From: a bacterium
Lineage (GTDB): Bacteria; Vulcanimicrobiota; Vulcanimicrobiia; Vulcanimicrobiales; SCRA01
Assembly: GCA_004297985.1 (NCBI GenBank)
Contig: SCRA01000087.1
Span: 50,002 to 114,001, forward strand
Length of the DNA: 64,000 nucleotides
Direction: 5' to 3'
Shown piece after piece: positions 8,928-17,770 of the stretch; the stretch's first letter is position 1; every line of letters begins with the position of its first letter. The position numbers and the translations under genes were made by a program. The notes under the pieces are model-generated. The model did no database searches. It worked only from the letters and a program-made list of their open reading frames with translations, and was not told the DNA's origin.

Positions 8928-9169
8928 GAAGCCCGCGCGGCCTCTTCCGTCTCCTCGCTGTCGTGCGGCTCGAGAGCCTCGACTGGGCGCACGCGCATCG
9001 CGTCGGTGACGAAGGCCGTCTCCGAGCGGCGATACCAACGCGGCAGCTCGGGAAGGCGGTAGCGCTCCCCCGGACGGAGATGACCATAGGTCGTGGGATA
9101 GACGCGTGCGTCTTTAGGAGGCTCCGTCGCGATCGCAACAGTTGGCACGCCGATATTCGTTTCTTCCAT
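8924..9169 (-). CDS. Small acidic protein of unknown function
   Basis: 81 residues from the ATG at 9167-9169, beginning MEETNIGVPTVAIATEPP. It has a central segment rich in Arg, Tyr and Pro (RPGERYRLPELPRWYRR) and an acidic tail. No membrane segment or Cys. It is convergent with the acyl-CoA ligase (4-bp overlap through CTAG) and downstream of the Ldh2-type gene on the same strand, from which it is separated by a long perfect hairpin. Family unknown. Confidence 0.55.
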   Translation of the reverse strand: MEETNIGVPTVAIATEPPKDARVYPTTYGHLRPGERYRLPELPRWYRRSETAFVTDAMRVRPVEALEPHDSEETEEAARAS

Positions 9170-9192
9170 ATCTCTCTTTAAGGCTACAACAC

Positions 9193-9226
9193 GCCGATCG
9201 CTCGCGTAGATGCGCGAGCGATCGGC
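9193..9226. terminator. Perfect 14-bp stem-loop between the Ldh2 gene and the small acidic protein gene
   Basis: Arms GCCGATCGCTCGCG and its exact complement enclose a 6-base loop. There is no T run on either side (CTTCTCTC on the plus side), so it may be a Rho-aided terminator or an RNA processing/stability hairpin 20 nt after the dehydrogenase stop codon. Confidence 0.5.
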
Positions 9227-9245
9227 TTCTCTCACTCCATCGGAG

Positions 9246-10334
9246 TCAGAGGGTGAAGGGGATGCCCAACTCGCGGCTGAGCTGTTCGAGTCCCTCCCAC
9301 ACCCTGACGTGCACCGGAACGCCTTCGGCGCGGTGCTTCACCGTCTTCTCGTGCTCGATCTCGCCTGCAACGTAGATGCGATCCTGGCCCGGGGCTTTGG
9401 CGCTCTGCTTGAAGGCGCGTAGCTCCTTGTCCATGTCGGCTTTGAAGGCGGCGACGTCGCGGAAGCCGTCGATGCGGAAGGCCCCGAAGAAGTGGGCCAC
9501 CGCGCCGCGCGCGTTCTCCTTGCGGCGCGGAAGGTCGTTGCCGAAGGCGCCTCCCGAGAGCACTCCACAGAGGATGTCGACCAGCAGGCCGAGACCGTAG
9601 CCCTTGTGGCCGCCCAAGTCCGTGCCGTAGCCGCCCAGCGGCAGCAGCGCGCCGGCCATCGCCGCCACAGGGTCCGTGGTGGAATTCCCTTGGCTATCGA
9701 CGGCCCACCCTGGGAGCAAGGGGAGCGCCTTGCGATTGAAGACTTCCAGCCGCCCCAGCGGAACGGTGGTCGTGGCGAAATCGAGCACGAAGGCTGGCTC
9801 TTCGCCCGCGGGCACCGCATACGCCAGAGGGTTGGTCCCCAGCATCGTGTCGCGGCCAAAGGTTGGCGCGCCCCAGCGCATGGAGTTGGTCGACGCGATA
9901 CCGATCATGTCGTGCGGTAACGCCATCATTGCGTAGTAGCCGGCGATGCCGAAGTGGTTAGAGTTTCGAACGGTACCGAACGCCGCGCCGTGCTCGCGCG
10001 CCTTCTCGATCACCGCATCCATGGCGTACTTCGAGGCCACGTGACCCAGGCCGTTACCGGCGTCCACGATTACCGACGTCGCCGTCTGCCGAACGATGGC
10101 CGGCACGGCCTTGGGATCGATCAAGCCCTGGCGAATCCGCCCCACGTACCACTTGGCGAGCCGCGCGCTCCCGTGCGACTCGATGCCGCGCAGATCGGCG
10201 GCTACGAGCACATCGGCAACGGTCTGGGCATCGTGCTCCGAGACGCCGACTTCCGTCAGGGAGCGGGCAATGAAGGCGTGGAGCTTCGCCTCGGTCGTAA
10301 GGCGATACTCGATGGCAATGGCTGGGTCGGACAC
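9246..10334 (-). CDS. Malate/lactate dehydrogenase, type 2 (Ldh family oxidoreductase)
   Basis: 362-residue NAD(P)-dependent 2-hydroxyacid dehydrogenase of the Ldh2/MDG2 family (malate, L-lactate, ureidoglycolate or related acids), unrelated to Rossmann-fold LDH. Family markers: DLRGIESHGSARL near residue 50, NGLGHVASKYAMD, the SNHFGIAGYYAMMA segment, GTNPLAYAVPAG and the GGHKGYGLGLLVDILCG motif. The GTG at 10332-10334 was chosen because GGAGGAG lies directly upstream; an open frame extends further but has no such site. It is downstream of no other gene on its strand and probably has its own promoter in 10335-10500. The exact substrate cannot be fixed from sequence. Confidence 0.88.
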   Translation of the reverse strand: MSDPAIAIEYRLTTEAKLHAFIARSLTEVGVSEHDAQTVADVLVAADLRGIESHGSARLAKWYVGRIRQGLIDPKAVPAIVRQTATSVIVDAGNGLGHVASKYAMDAVIEKAREHGAAFGTVRNSNHFGIAGYYAMMALPHDMIGIASTNSMRWGAPTFGRDTMLGTNPLAYAVPAGEEPAFVLDFATTTVPLGRLEVFNRKALPLLPGWAVDSQGNSTTDPVAAMAGALLPLGGYGTDLGGHKGYGLGLLVDILCGVLSGGAFGNDLPRRKENARGAVAHFFGAFRIDGFRDVAAFKADMDKELRAFKQSAKAPGQDRIYVAGEIEHEKTVKHRAEGVPVHVRVWEGLEQLSRELGIPFTL

Positions 10335-10508
10335 GTAACTCCTCCGGATCGGGCCGCTCGCGGCGCAAGCGCAGCTAGGCGCGGGCCCCATGCGTAGCCT
10401 ACTACGCCCTACTCAGGAGTCCTTGCAGGCGAGCGCTGTTGCGACTTTCGTCTGATGCTGCCGCAGCAATGCTTTCAGGTTGTATGCTTGCCGGGCCCGG
10501 AAAAGCGA

Positions 10509-10540
10509 AAAGCCCGGGAGCCATAGACTCTCCGGGCTTT
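10509..10540 (-). terminator. Rho-independent terminator after tRNA-Asn
   Basis: On the minus strand AAAGCCCGGAG pairs with CTCCCGGGCTTT (one bulge) around a 9-base loop and is followed by TTTTCGCTTTT. It ends transcription six bases past the encoded CCA of tRNA-Asn. Confidence 0.8.
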
Positions 10541-10546
10541 CGAACG

Positions 10547-10621
10547 TGGCTCCCCGACCTGGACTCGAACCAGGAACCCTCTGATTAACAGTCAGATGCT
10601 CTACCATTGAGCTATCGGGGA
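10547..10621 (-). tRNA. tRNA-Asn(GUU)
   Basis: 75-nt cloverleaf on the minus strand: acceptor TCCCCGA/TCGGGGA, D arm GCTC...GAGC, anticodon loop CTGTTAA with anticodon GTT, T arm CCTGG-TTCGAGT-CCAGG, discriminator G and an encoded CCA. It lies downstream of metK with its own promoter. Confidence 0.97.
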
Positions 10622-10656
10622 CCGCCGAAACGATCGCGCCGCCGCGCAACTGGGGT

Positions 10657-10686
10657 AGTATACCATGCACCGCGGACGAGCGGCAA
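10657..10686 (-). promoter_or_regulatory. Sigma-70-type promoter for tRNA-Asn
   Basis: On the minus strand TTGCCG (-35) and TATACT (-10, with a TG one base upstream) are separated by 18 bp. The expected start lies about 30 nt before the mature 5' end of the tRNA. Confidence 0.6.
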
Positions 10687-10725
10687 GGGCGACCGAAGCC
10701 ACCTCGCCGCTCACCTTGGTCCTCT

Positions 10726-11934
10726 TCAAGCGCGCGTCAACTCGCCGAGACCCACCACCTTGCGCAGCGCCTCGACGCGGTCCGTGCGCTCCCACGGCAG
10801 ATCGAGGTCGGGGCGGCCGAAGTGCCCGTAGGCGGCCGTCTGCCGGTAGATCGGGCGGCGCAGATCGAGATCGTGAATGATCGCCGCCGGACGGAGATCG
10901 AAGATCGACTGAATCGCCTCGGCGATCTTCTCCTCGGGCACGGTCGCCGTACCGAACGTCTCGACGAGCACGCTCACCGGACGCGCGACCCCGATAGCAT
11001 AGGCCACCTGCACTTCGCAGCGGTCGGCCAAGCCCGCCGCCACCACGTTCTTCGCCACGTAGCGCGCCGCATAGGCGGCCGAGCGATCGACCTTGGTGGG
11101 ATCCTTGCCGGAGAAGGCGCCGCCGCCGTGACGGGCCATGCCGCCGTAGGTGTCGGCGATGATCTTGCGGCCGGTCAAGCCGGCGTCGCCCATCGGGCCA
11201 CCGATCACGAAGCGCCCCGTGGGGTTGACGAAGATGCGCGTCTTCTCATCGATCAGCTTGGCGGGGATCACCTTCTTGATGATCTGCTCGGTAACGTCTT
11301 TACGGATCTGCTCGAGCGAGACGTCCGGCGAGTGCTGCGTGGAGATGACCACGGCCTCGACGCGCACCGGCTCCTCGCCTTCGTACTCCACCGTGACCTG
11401 CGATTTGCCGTCTGGGCGGAGGTACTTCAGCGCGCCGGTCTTGCGCGCGCGCGTCAACTCGCGCGTGAGGTTGTGCGCAAGCGTGATCGGCAGCGGCATC
11501 AGCTCCGGCGTCTCGCGGCAGGCATAGCCGAACATCATGCCTTGATCGCCGGCGCCCACGTCGGAGAAGCGGTCTCCATCCGAGGACTCGCGCACCTCGA
11601 GCGCCTTGTCGACACCCATGGCGATGTCGGGCGACTGCTCGTCGATCGAGATATTGACACCGCAGGTATCGGCGTCGAAACCCACCGCGGAGTGAGAGTA
11701 TCCGATCTCTCGCACCACGTCGCGAACTAGACGCGGGATGTCGACGTAGACGCTGGTGGTGATCTCGCCGCCGACGTGGATCTGTCCCGTCACGGCGAAG
11801 GTTTCAGCGGCAACCCGTCCCATGGGATCCGCGGCGAGGATCGCATCGAGAATTGCGTCGGAGATCTGATCGCACACCTTGTCAGGGTGCCCCTCGGTCA
11901 CCGACTCCGAGGTAAAGAGACGTCTGTAGGCCAT
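10726..11934 (-). CDS. metK: S-adenosylmethionine synthase
   Basis: 402-residue MAT enzyme forming SAM from methionine and ATP. Signatures are intact: [21 protein letters not shown] at the N-terminus, [12 protein letters not shown] (about residue 127-138) and [19 protein letters not shown] (about 265-283). Length is typical. GGAG stands 5 nt before the ATG. It follows ahcY on the same strand after 174 nt, giving the two ends of the methyl cycle (SAM synthesis and SAH hydrolysis) in one likely operon. tRNA-Asn follows downstream. Confidence 0.97.
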   Translation of the reverse strand: MAYRRLFTSESVTEGHPDKVCDQISDAILDAILAADPMGRVAAETFAVTGQIHVGGEITTSVYVDIPRLVRDVVREIGYSHSAVGFDADTCGVNISIDEQSPDIAMGVDKALEVRESSDGDRFSDVGAGDQGMMFGYACRETPELMPLPITLAHNLTRELTRARKTGALKYLRPDGKSQVTVEYEGEEPVRVEAVVISTQHSPDVSLEQIRKDVTEQIIKKVIPAKLIDEKTRIFVNPTGRFVIGGPMGDAGLTGRKIIADTYGGMARHGGGAFSGKDPTKVDRSAAYAARYVAKNVVAAGLADRCEVQVAYAIGVARPVSVLVETFGTATVPEEKIAEAIQSIFDLRPAAIIHDLDLRRPIYRQTAAYGHFGRPDLDLPWERTDRVEALRKVVGLGELTRA

Positions 11935-12108
11935 TGTGGCTCCTTGTTGCGTGAGGAAGCCTAGTTTGAAACGTAGAGCTTCGTAGATGTCTTATTCGCA
12001 CGGCATAGCGTGGTGGATCTTTCCGGAGAGCAAGGCACGAGGGGTCGAAGCGTACAGGCCGGTACGTGAGGCCCCGAGGAACGCAGCTCTACGGGAAGAG
12101 ACCCCATG
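11935..12108 (-). other. 174-nt ahcY-metK intergenic region, no assigned element
   Basis: This is long for an operon otherwise packed tightly, and lies before metK where SAM- or SAH-sensing RNAs are often found. Reading the minus strand I cannot match the conserved cores of SAM-I, SAM-II or SAH riboswitches. Short self-complementary stretches exist (for example around 12070-12090) but no terminator with a T run. Confidence 0.4.
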
Positions 12109-13392
<1,284 letters not shown>

Positions 13393-13514
13393 TTACCTTC
13401 AAAACAAAACTTGGCCCCGATTCTTTCCCTCCCCCTCGCCTCCTGCCCCGCAGGCTAGGCCATACGACCACGCATGCAGGGTACCAACGCTACCCACCGG
13501 AATCGCGCCCGGCC

Positions 13515-14099
13515 ATGGATCGTACATCGTTGGAGGAATATCTGGAGCACCTGGCCTCGGGGGAGCCCACGCCGGGTGGTGGGAGCGCCGCCGCCGTGGT
13601 CGGGGCCGTAGCGGCCGCGCTGGTCGCGATGGTCGGGCGGCTGACGCTGGCGTCGCCGAAGTCGGCCGAGCGCCACGCGGATGCCCACCGGTTGATCGGA
13701 CGCGCCGATGCCTTGCGTTCCGCGTGCTTAGCGGGGGCCCGCGCGGACGAGGAGGCCTACGATGCCGTCGTGGCGGCACAGCGGCTTGCTCGCAGCACCG
13801 ATGAAGAGAAGGCCGCGCGCGCCGCCGCGCTCCAGCTCGCCCTGGCCCGTGCCGCCGAGACCCCGTTGCGCAACGCCGAGACGGCACTCTCGATCCTCCG
13901 TCTCGCCGGTGAGATGGCGCGCGTGGGAACGCCCCATGCGCAGAGCGACGTGCGCTGCGCGCAGGCGTTCGCTCGCGCCGCGCTCCAGGGATCCTTCGAG
14001 AACGTGCGCGTCAATCACGAATACTTGAAGGACGAGGCGCTGGTCGCCGCGCAGCGTGCGCGCATGGAGGCGCTGGGCCGGCAAGCGGCGGAGCTTTAA
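13515..14099 (+). CDS. fchA: Formimidotetrahydrofolate cyclodeaminase-type protein
   Basis: 194-residue FTCD-C domain protein converting 5-formimino-THF to 5,10-methenyl-THF plus ammonia. The domain opens with the hallmark SGEPTPGGGSAAAVVGAVAAALVAMV pattern (residues 15-40, glycine-rich loop that binds folate) and later has the VGTPHAQSDVRCAQAFARAALQG helix pair. It is a stand-alone cyclodeaminase without the formiminotransferase half. Divergent from ahcY, it would feed one-carbon units into the same folate/methionine pool. Its last 4 bp overlap the convergent PHP gene. Confidence 0.88.
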   Translation: MDRTSLEEYLEHLASGEPTPGGGSAAAVVGAVAAALVAMVGRLTLASPKSAERHADAHRLIGRADALRSACLAGARADEEAYDAVVAAQRLARSTDEEKAARAAALQLALARAAETPLRNAETALSILRLAGEMARVGTPHAQSDVRCAQAFARAALQGSFENVRVNHEYLKDEALVAAQRARMEALGRQAAEL

Positions 14100-14908
14100 C
14101 CCAGCAGTTCGAGGAAACTCGCAAGGTCGCGCTGGTCGACATCCATCCCAACCCCATGCTTGTTGTAGGTGGGATCGTGGAAGTCGGAGCCGCCGGTCAT
14201 CGCCAATCCAAGGCGCTTGGCCGTCTCGCGGAAGTATGCTCGTTGATTGGCGTCGTGCGACGGATAGAAGACCTCGAGCCCCTGAAGACCGACGCCCGCG
14301 AGCTCCTCGATGATCTCGTAATCGTCAAGGCGCCCAGGATGGGCGAGCACCGCCACGCCGCCGCTCTCGCGCACCAAACGTATCGCTTCGTGGGGGTGCA
14401 TGTAGGTGGAGGGGACGTACCCGGGGCCGCCGCGCCGTAACAGCGTCCGGAAGGCGCCCTCGATCGTCGCGACGTGGCCCTTGCGCATCAGCGCGCGCGC
14501 CACATGCGGACGCCCCAGGGGGCTCCCCGGGAGGCTCTCCGCCTGAACCTCCTCCACCGAGAGCTCGTACCCTGCGGAGGTGAGCCGTTCCGCCATCACG
14601 CGGACGCGCAGCTCGCGCTCGGCACTATTGCGCTCGAGGGCGGGGCGCAGCACCGGCGAGTCGAGCGGGAAACCGTAGCCCAGGATGTGGACTTCGTTGT
14701 GGCGGTACGTCGTATTGATCTCGACACCCGTGATCACGCGCTTGCCCAGCGCCTCCGCATGCAGTTGCGCGTACGCCTCGAGCGCGTCATGGTCCGTGAT
14801 CGCGAAGCGGCTCACCCCGCGCGCGTCCAGCAGATGCAGGAGCTGCGCGGGCGTCTGCGTCCCGTCACTGTGCAGCGTATGGGTGTGAAAGTCGACGACC
14901 ATGCCCAC
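14096..14908 (-). CDS. PHP-domain phosphoesterase (RNase AM / YciV-type)
   Basis: 270-residue metal-dependent phosphoesterase. N-terminal PHP motif I is HTHTLHSDGTQTPAQLL (residues 7-23), motif II follows in ITDHDALEAY (about 38-47), motif III in EINTTYRHNEVHILGYGF, motif IV in VAVLAHPGRLDDYEII and the last His in GGSDFHD. This layout matches the YciV family that acts on 3',5'-nucleoside bisphosphates and short RNA. It is transcribed after ymdB (10-nt gap), another nucleotide phosphodiesterase, so a shared RNA/nucleotide turnover role is likely. Confidence 0.85.
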   Translation of the reverse strand: MGMVVDFHTHTLHSDGTQTPAQLLHLLDARGVSRFAITDHDALEAYAQLHAEALGKRVITGVEINTTYRHNEVHILGYGFPLDSPVLRPALERNSAERELRVRVMAERLTSAGYELSVEEVQAESLPGSPLGRPHVARALMRKGHVATIEGAFRTLLRRGGPGYVPSTYMHPHEAIRLVRESGGVAVLAHPGRLDDYEIIEELAGVGLQGLEVFYPSHDANQRAYFRETAKRLGLAMTGGSDFHDPTYNKHGVGMDVDQRDLASFLELLG

Positions 14909-14918
14909 CTAGGCGCCT

Positions 14919-15692
14919 TCAGTCGTACCGCTGGAAGATGCGGTGGAGGCTCACGGCGCGTCCGCTCTCCCGGTCTACGTTGACGACCAGGGCGCAGAAC
15001 TGCTGCGGCGATGTCTTGGCAACGGCGAAGCGCTCCCCCGTCCCCACGAGGAAACGCTCGAGCACGATCTTCGTTTCCATGCCGATCACCGAGTCGCTGG
15101 GCCCGGTCATCCCGAGGTCGGTGATAAAGGCGGTGCCGCCGGCGAGAATACGCTCGTCGGCTGTCTGGACGTGGGTGTGGGTTCCGTAGACGGCGCTGGC
15201 CAGGCCGTCGAGATGGTAGGCCAAGGCCGTCTTCTCGCTGGTGGCCTCGGCATGGATGTCTACGACCACGATAGGCGTGGTCTGCCGCAGGTCCTCCACC
15301 AGCCGCCGAGCGATGCGAAACGGGTCATCGAGCGCGGGCATGAAGACGCGCCCCATCACGTTGACCACCCCCACCCGCACGCCGTCGCACTCGATCAGGC
15401 CGTAGCCGCGGCCGGGTGCCGCATCGGGGTAGTTGGCGGGACGGATCACGCGCTCAGAGTTGGCAAGCTGATCGCGGTAGTCGCGCTTGTCCCAGACGTG
15501 GTTTCCGCTGGTGATGAAGTCGACGCCGCTGGCGAAGGCGTCGTCGACGGTGGAGACGGTGAGCCCGAAACCGCCGGCGATATTCTCTCCGTTGGCGATG
15601 CAGGCGTGGATCTCGAAGCGCTCGCGTAACTCGGGGAGACAACGCTTGAGAGCTTCACGACCTGGCGAGCCGACGACGTCGCCAACGAGCAA
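14919..15692 (-). CDS. ymdB: YmdB-family metallophosphoesterase
   Basis: 257-residue dimetal phosphodiesterase of the TIGR00282/YmdB family (2',3'- or 3',5'-cyclic nucleotides in characterised members). Motifs: VGDVVGSPGR (N-terminus), ANGENIAGGFG, TSGNHVWDKRDYRD and the YGTHTHVQTADERILAGGTAFITDLGMTG end, all diagnostic. The start is odd: homologues begin MRILFIGDVVG, but here no ATG/GTG precedes the motif; the only usual codon is TTG at 15690-15692, which drops the first strand. An AGGAAGAAGG site lies about 20 nt before that TTG, better placed for an ATC codon at 15708-15710. Real start uncertain. Confidence 0.88.
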   Translation of the reverse strand: MLVGDVVGSPGREALKRCLPELRERFEIHACIANGENIAGGFGLTVSTVDDAFASGVDFITSGNHVWDKRDYRDQLANSERVIRPANYPDAAPGRGYGLIECDGVRVGVVNVMGRVFMPALDDPFRIARRLVEDLRQTTPIVVVDIHAEATSEKTALAYHLDGLASAVYGTHTHVQTADERILAGGTAFITDLGMTGPSDSVIGMETKIVLERFLVGTGERFAVAKTSPQQFCALVVNVDRESGRAVSLHRIFQRYD

Positions 15693-15785
15693 GAGGTTGA
15701 ACGAGTGGATGGGATCCTTCTTCCTAAACGCTCCGCTGGGAGGCGCGCACGGTGGTGGGCCTTCGGCCTCTCGCCCGCCCGTGTC

Positions 15786-16337
15786 CTACTTCTTGGCGGC
15801 CTTCTTCTTCTTTGCGGCCTTGGTGAAGTAGATCAAGACACGCCGCTCCTCGCGGAAGCCGACCAGGCTCTTCTGTGCGCCGTTGTCCCGCATGGAGTCG
15901 ATGGCGACGTTGACCATCTCCTCCTGCTCGGAGACGTCTTCCTCGTTCGACTCTTCGGGAACCGGATTGGTCACCAGCAGCGCCCCGAAACGCTCCGTCA
16001 ACAAGGAGACCACCATCGATATCTCGTCTTTGGTGATCGTCTTGAGGTCACGATCGACGTGGAGGAAACTCGCCCCTTGATCGACGTCGCAGTTCGTGCC
16101 GAGCACGGTCGGCGCCGATCTCGAGACATCGTGGAAGGCTTCCAGGTAGTCGATGACCTCATCGGCGATACGGCGTGCCTGATCGCTCGCGAAGGCCGTC
16201 GTGAAGGCGAACGTGAGACGGATCGTTTCGTCGACGGGATTGGAGCGGACGCTCGTGATCTCCGGATAGCGCACGAGCAGCGAGACGATCAAGTTGACGG
16301 CGTCGTTCGTCTCCGTTGGCATGCGCTGGGCGATCAC
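15786..16337 (-). CDS. Hypothetical protein with Lys-rich tail
   Basis: 183 residues. The body looks like an alpha/beta domain (NLIVSLLVRYPEITSVRSN, then FAFTTAFASDQARRIADEVIDYL), followed by an acidic linker (PEESNEEDVSEQEE) and a basic tail ending AAKKKKAAKK that could bind nucleic acid. No membrane segment, so cytosolic. It stands upstream of ymdB and the PHP phosphoesterase on the same strand, about 90 nt from ymdB. I do not recognise a family; association with RNA turnover is inference from neighbours only. Confidence 0.65.
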   Translation of the reverse strand: MIAQRMPTETNDAVNLIVSLLVRYPEITSVRSNPVDETIRLTFAFTTAFASDQARRIADEVIDYLEAFHDVSRSAPTVLGTNCDVDQGASFLHVDRDLKTITKDEISMVVSLLTERFGALLVTNPVPEESNEEDVSEQEEMVNVAIDSMRDNGAQKSLVGFREERRVLIYFTKAAKKKKAAKK

Positions 16338-16550
16338 GATAGTACTCCTCGTTAAACGTAATGGGGCCCGGCGGGTTCTAGACGGGGGGCCGCAGGGCTC
16401 GGGCCGGACCCCTTCGCGGGGCCAGGCCCCGGTCCTCCGGCCTCCCTAGAGACTCTCTGCGTCCCCTCACGGATGCGGCAAGATCGTTCGACAGGCGGTA
16501 CGAAAAGAGGAGTATCCTGCCAGGGAAGCCGCCGCTTTCGGGGCACAAGG

Positions 16551-16579
16551 GGAACCATTGCCATGCAGAGATTCGTATA
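16551..16579 (+). promoter_or_regulatory. ECF-type promoter before the sigma-factor gene
   Basis: GGAACC (16551-16556) and CGTATA (16574-16579) are separated by 17 bp, matching the GGAAC/CGT pattern recognised by sigma-E/sigma-W-type ECF factors. The predicted start is about 30-35 nt before the GTG of the sigma gene, consistent with autoregulation. The rest of the 284-bp gap 16338-16621 holds nothing recognisable. Confidence 0.6.
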
Positions 16580-16621
16580 CGAGGATGTCGGAGGAATGCA
16601 GACGGAGGCACCGCCGCACTA

Positions 16622-17197
16622 GTGGCAACTCGATCGCGTAAGCCGCTCGAGCCGGCCACGCCGGAGCAGCGGGAGTTTCTCGAGCGGGCGATGACCGAGT
16701 ACGGACGTGCCGCCTACAACTTCGCGTATCGCCTCACGGGGAACGAGCCCGATGCCCGTGACCTCACGCAGGATGCCTTCATCCGTGTCTTCCGCGCGTG
16801 GAAGTCGTTCCAGCCCGGGACGTCGTTCCTCTCATGGATCTACCGCATCATCACCAACCTTCACCGGGATGAGCTGCGGCGGCGCAAGGGCGTCTTCCAG
16901 CAGGATCTACCGGAAGACAATGCACCGCAGGAGTATGGCGGAGCAAAACCGCTGGCGGTTGACCCAATAGAGAGCTACATGGAGGGGCATCTGGGCGAGC
17001 CGCTTTCCATGGCCCTCGCACAACTCTCGGCCGACCAGCGCCATGTGGTGATCCTGGCCGACATCGAGGAGCTGAGCTACCAGGAGATCGCGCAGATCGT
17101 GGGGTGCTCGATCGGTACGGTCCGCTCCCGGCTCCACCGCGCCCGCAACCAGCTCAGGCGGCTGGTGCTGAAGGCACAGCGCAACGAGAACCGATAA
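16622..17197 (+). CDS. ECF RNA polymerase sigma factor (RpoE/SigW type)
   Basis: 191 residues. Region 2 is clear: FNFAYRLTGNEPDARDLTQDAFIRVFRAWKSF-like pattern around residues 30-65 with FLSWIYRIITNLHRDELRRRK (region 2.3-2.4). Region 4 has the LAQLSADQRHVVILADIEELSYQEIAQIVGCSIGTVRSRLHRAR helix-turn-helix (about 125-170). The start is a GTG; the sequence upstream carries a candidate ECF promoter. The next gene, 14 nt on, is an anti-sigma factor and then an RseB-like protein, so this is a membrane-stress cassette of the RpoE-RseA-RseB kind. Confidence 0.94.
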   Translation: MATRSRKPLEPATPEQREFLERAMTEYGRAAYNFAYRLTGNEPDARDLTQDAFIRVFRAWKSFQPGTSFLSWIYRIITNLHRDELRRRKGVFQQDLPEDNAPQEYGGAKPLAVDPIESYMEGHLGEPLSMALAQLSADQRHVVILADIEELSYQEIAQIVGCSIGTVRSRLHRARNQLRRLVLKAQRNENR

Positions 17198-17211
17198 CCA
17201 GAAAGACGAGC

Positions 17212-17766
17212 ATGGACAAGCACTACGACACCGAGACCTTGATCGACTACCTGCACGGCGCCCTCGACGCACAGACCGACGCCGCGGTCTTCGCGCATCT
17301 TCCGGCGTGCGATGCCTGCCGCGCGGAGTACCAAGCGGAGGTCGCCCTCGGTGAGGCACTGCGCTCGGCGGCGCGCCGCGAGGAGCTGAACCTTCCGGTC
17401 GAGGTTGTGGCGCGCATCCGCACGGCATCGCGCGAGGAGCGTACGGCCGGCGGCCTCTTCGCGTGGCTCGCGGCGCGCCGCCTCGCATGGGCTCTGCCGG
17501 CCGCCGTCGTGGTGTCCCTAGCGCTCTGGTTGGGTGGGAACGATCTGCGCGGCGGCACAGCCCCAACCGCCGCGATCGACGCGGCCTACTACTTCGAAGC
17601 TCACGACGCCCAGACGCGCACCATCCCGGATGGCGAGCGCAACCCGCCGGTGGCCTTCGCATCCGCGCCGGCTCGCCCGCATCTCGACGCCGCCCTAGTC
17701 GCCCCCACCGACGCTTATCTCGGCATGGCGGCACCGGGCCTGAGCGCCGAGGGGGCGGCGAACTAA
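17212..17766 (+). CDS. Anti-sigma factor with zinc-finger (zf-HC2) domain
   Basis: 184 residues. The N-terminal cytosolic part carries the ZAS motif His29-x3-Cys33-x2-Cys36 (HLPACDAC), the Zn-binding anti-sigma domain. One membrane segment lies at about residues 91-108 (LAWALPAAVVVSLALWLGG). The outside part is Ala/Pro-rich and short. It would hold the sigma factor encoded just upstream at the inner face of the membrane and release it after regulated proteolysis or redox change. It is 14 nt after the sigma gene and 4 nt before the RseB-like gene. Confidence 0.88.
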   Translation: MDKHYDTETLIDYLHGALDAQTDAAVFAHLPACDACRAEYQAEVALGEALRSAARREELNLPVEVVARIRTASREERTAGGLFAWLAARRLAWALPAAVVVSLALWLGGNDLRGGTAPTAAIDAAYYFEAHDAQTRTIPDGERNPPVAFASAPARPHLDAALVAPTDAYLGMAAPGLSAEGAAN

Positions 17767-17770
17767 CGGC

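Noticed and set aside
12045..12100. Plus-strand stretch with a core (CCCCGAGGAACGCAGC) that looks like an SAH riboswitch
   Set aside because: It is on the strand opposite to ahcY and metK and runs into the antisense of ahcY, and the rest of the SAH riboswitch pairing is not found.
16352..16659. Minus-strand frames before the sigma gene
   Set aside because: Low-complexity Arg/Pro/Gly composition, no ribosome site, and they cross the ECF promoter.
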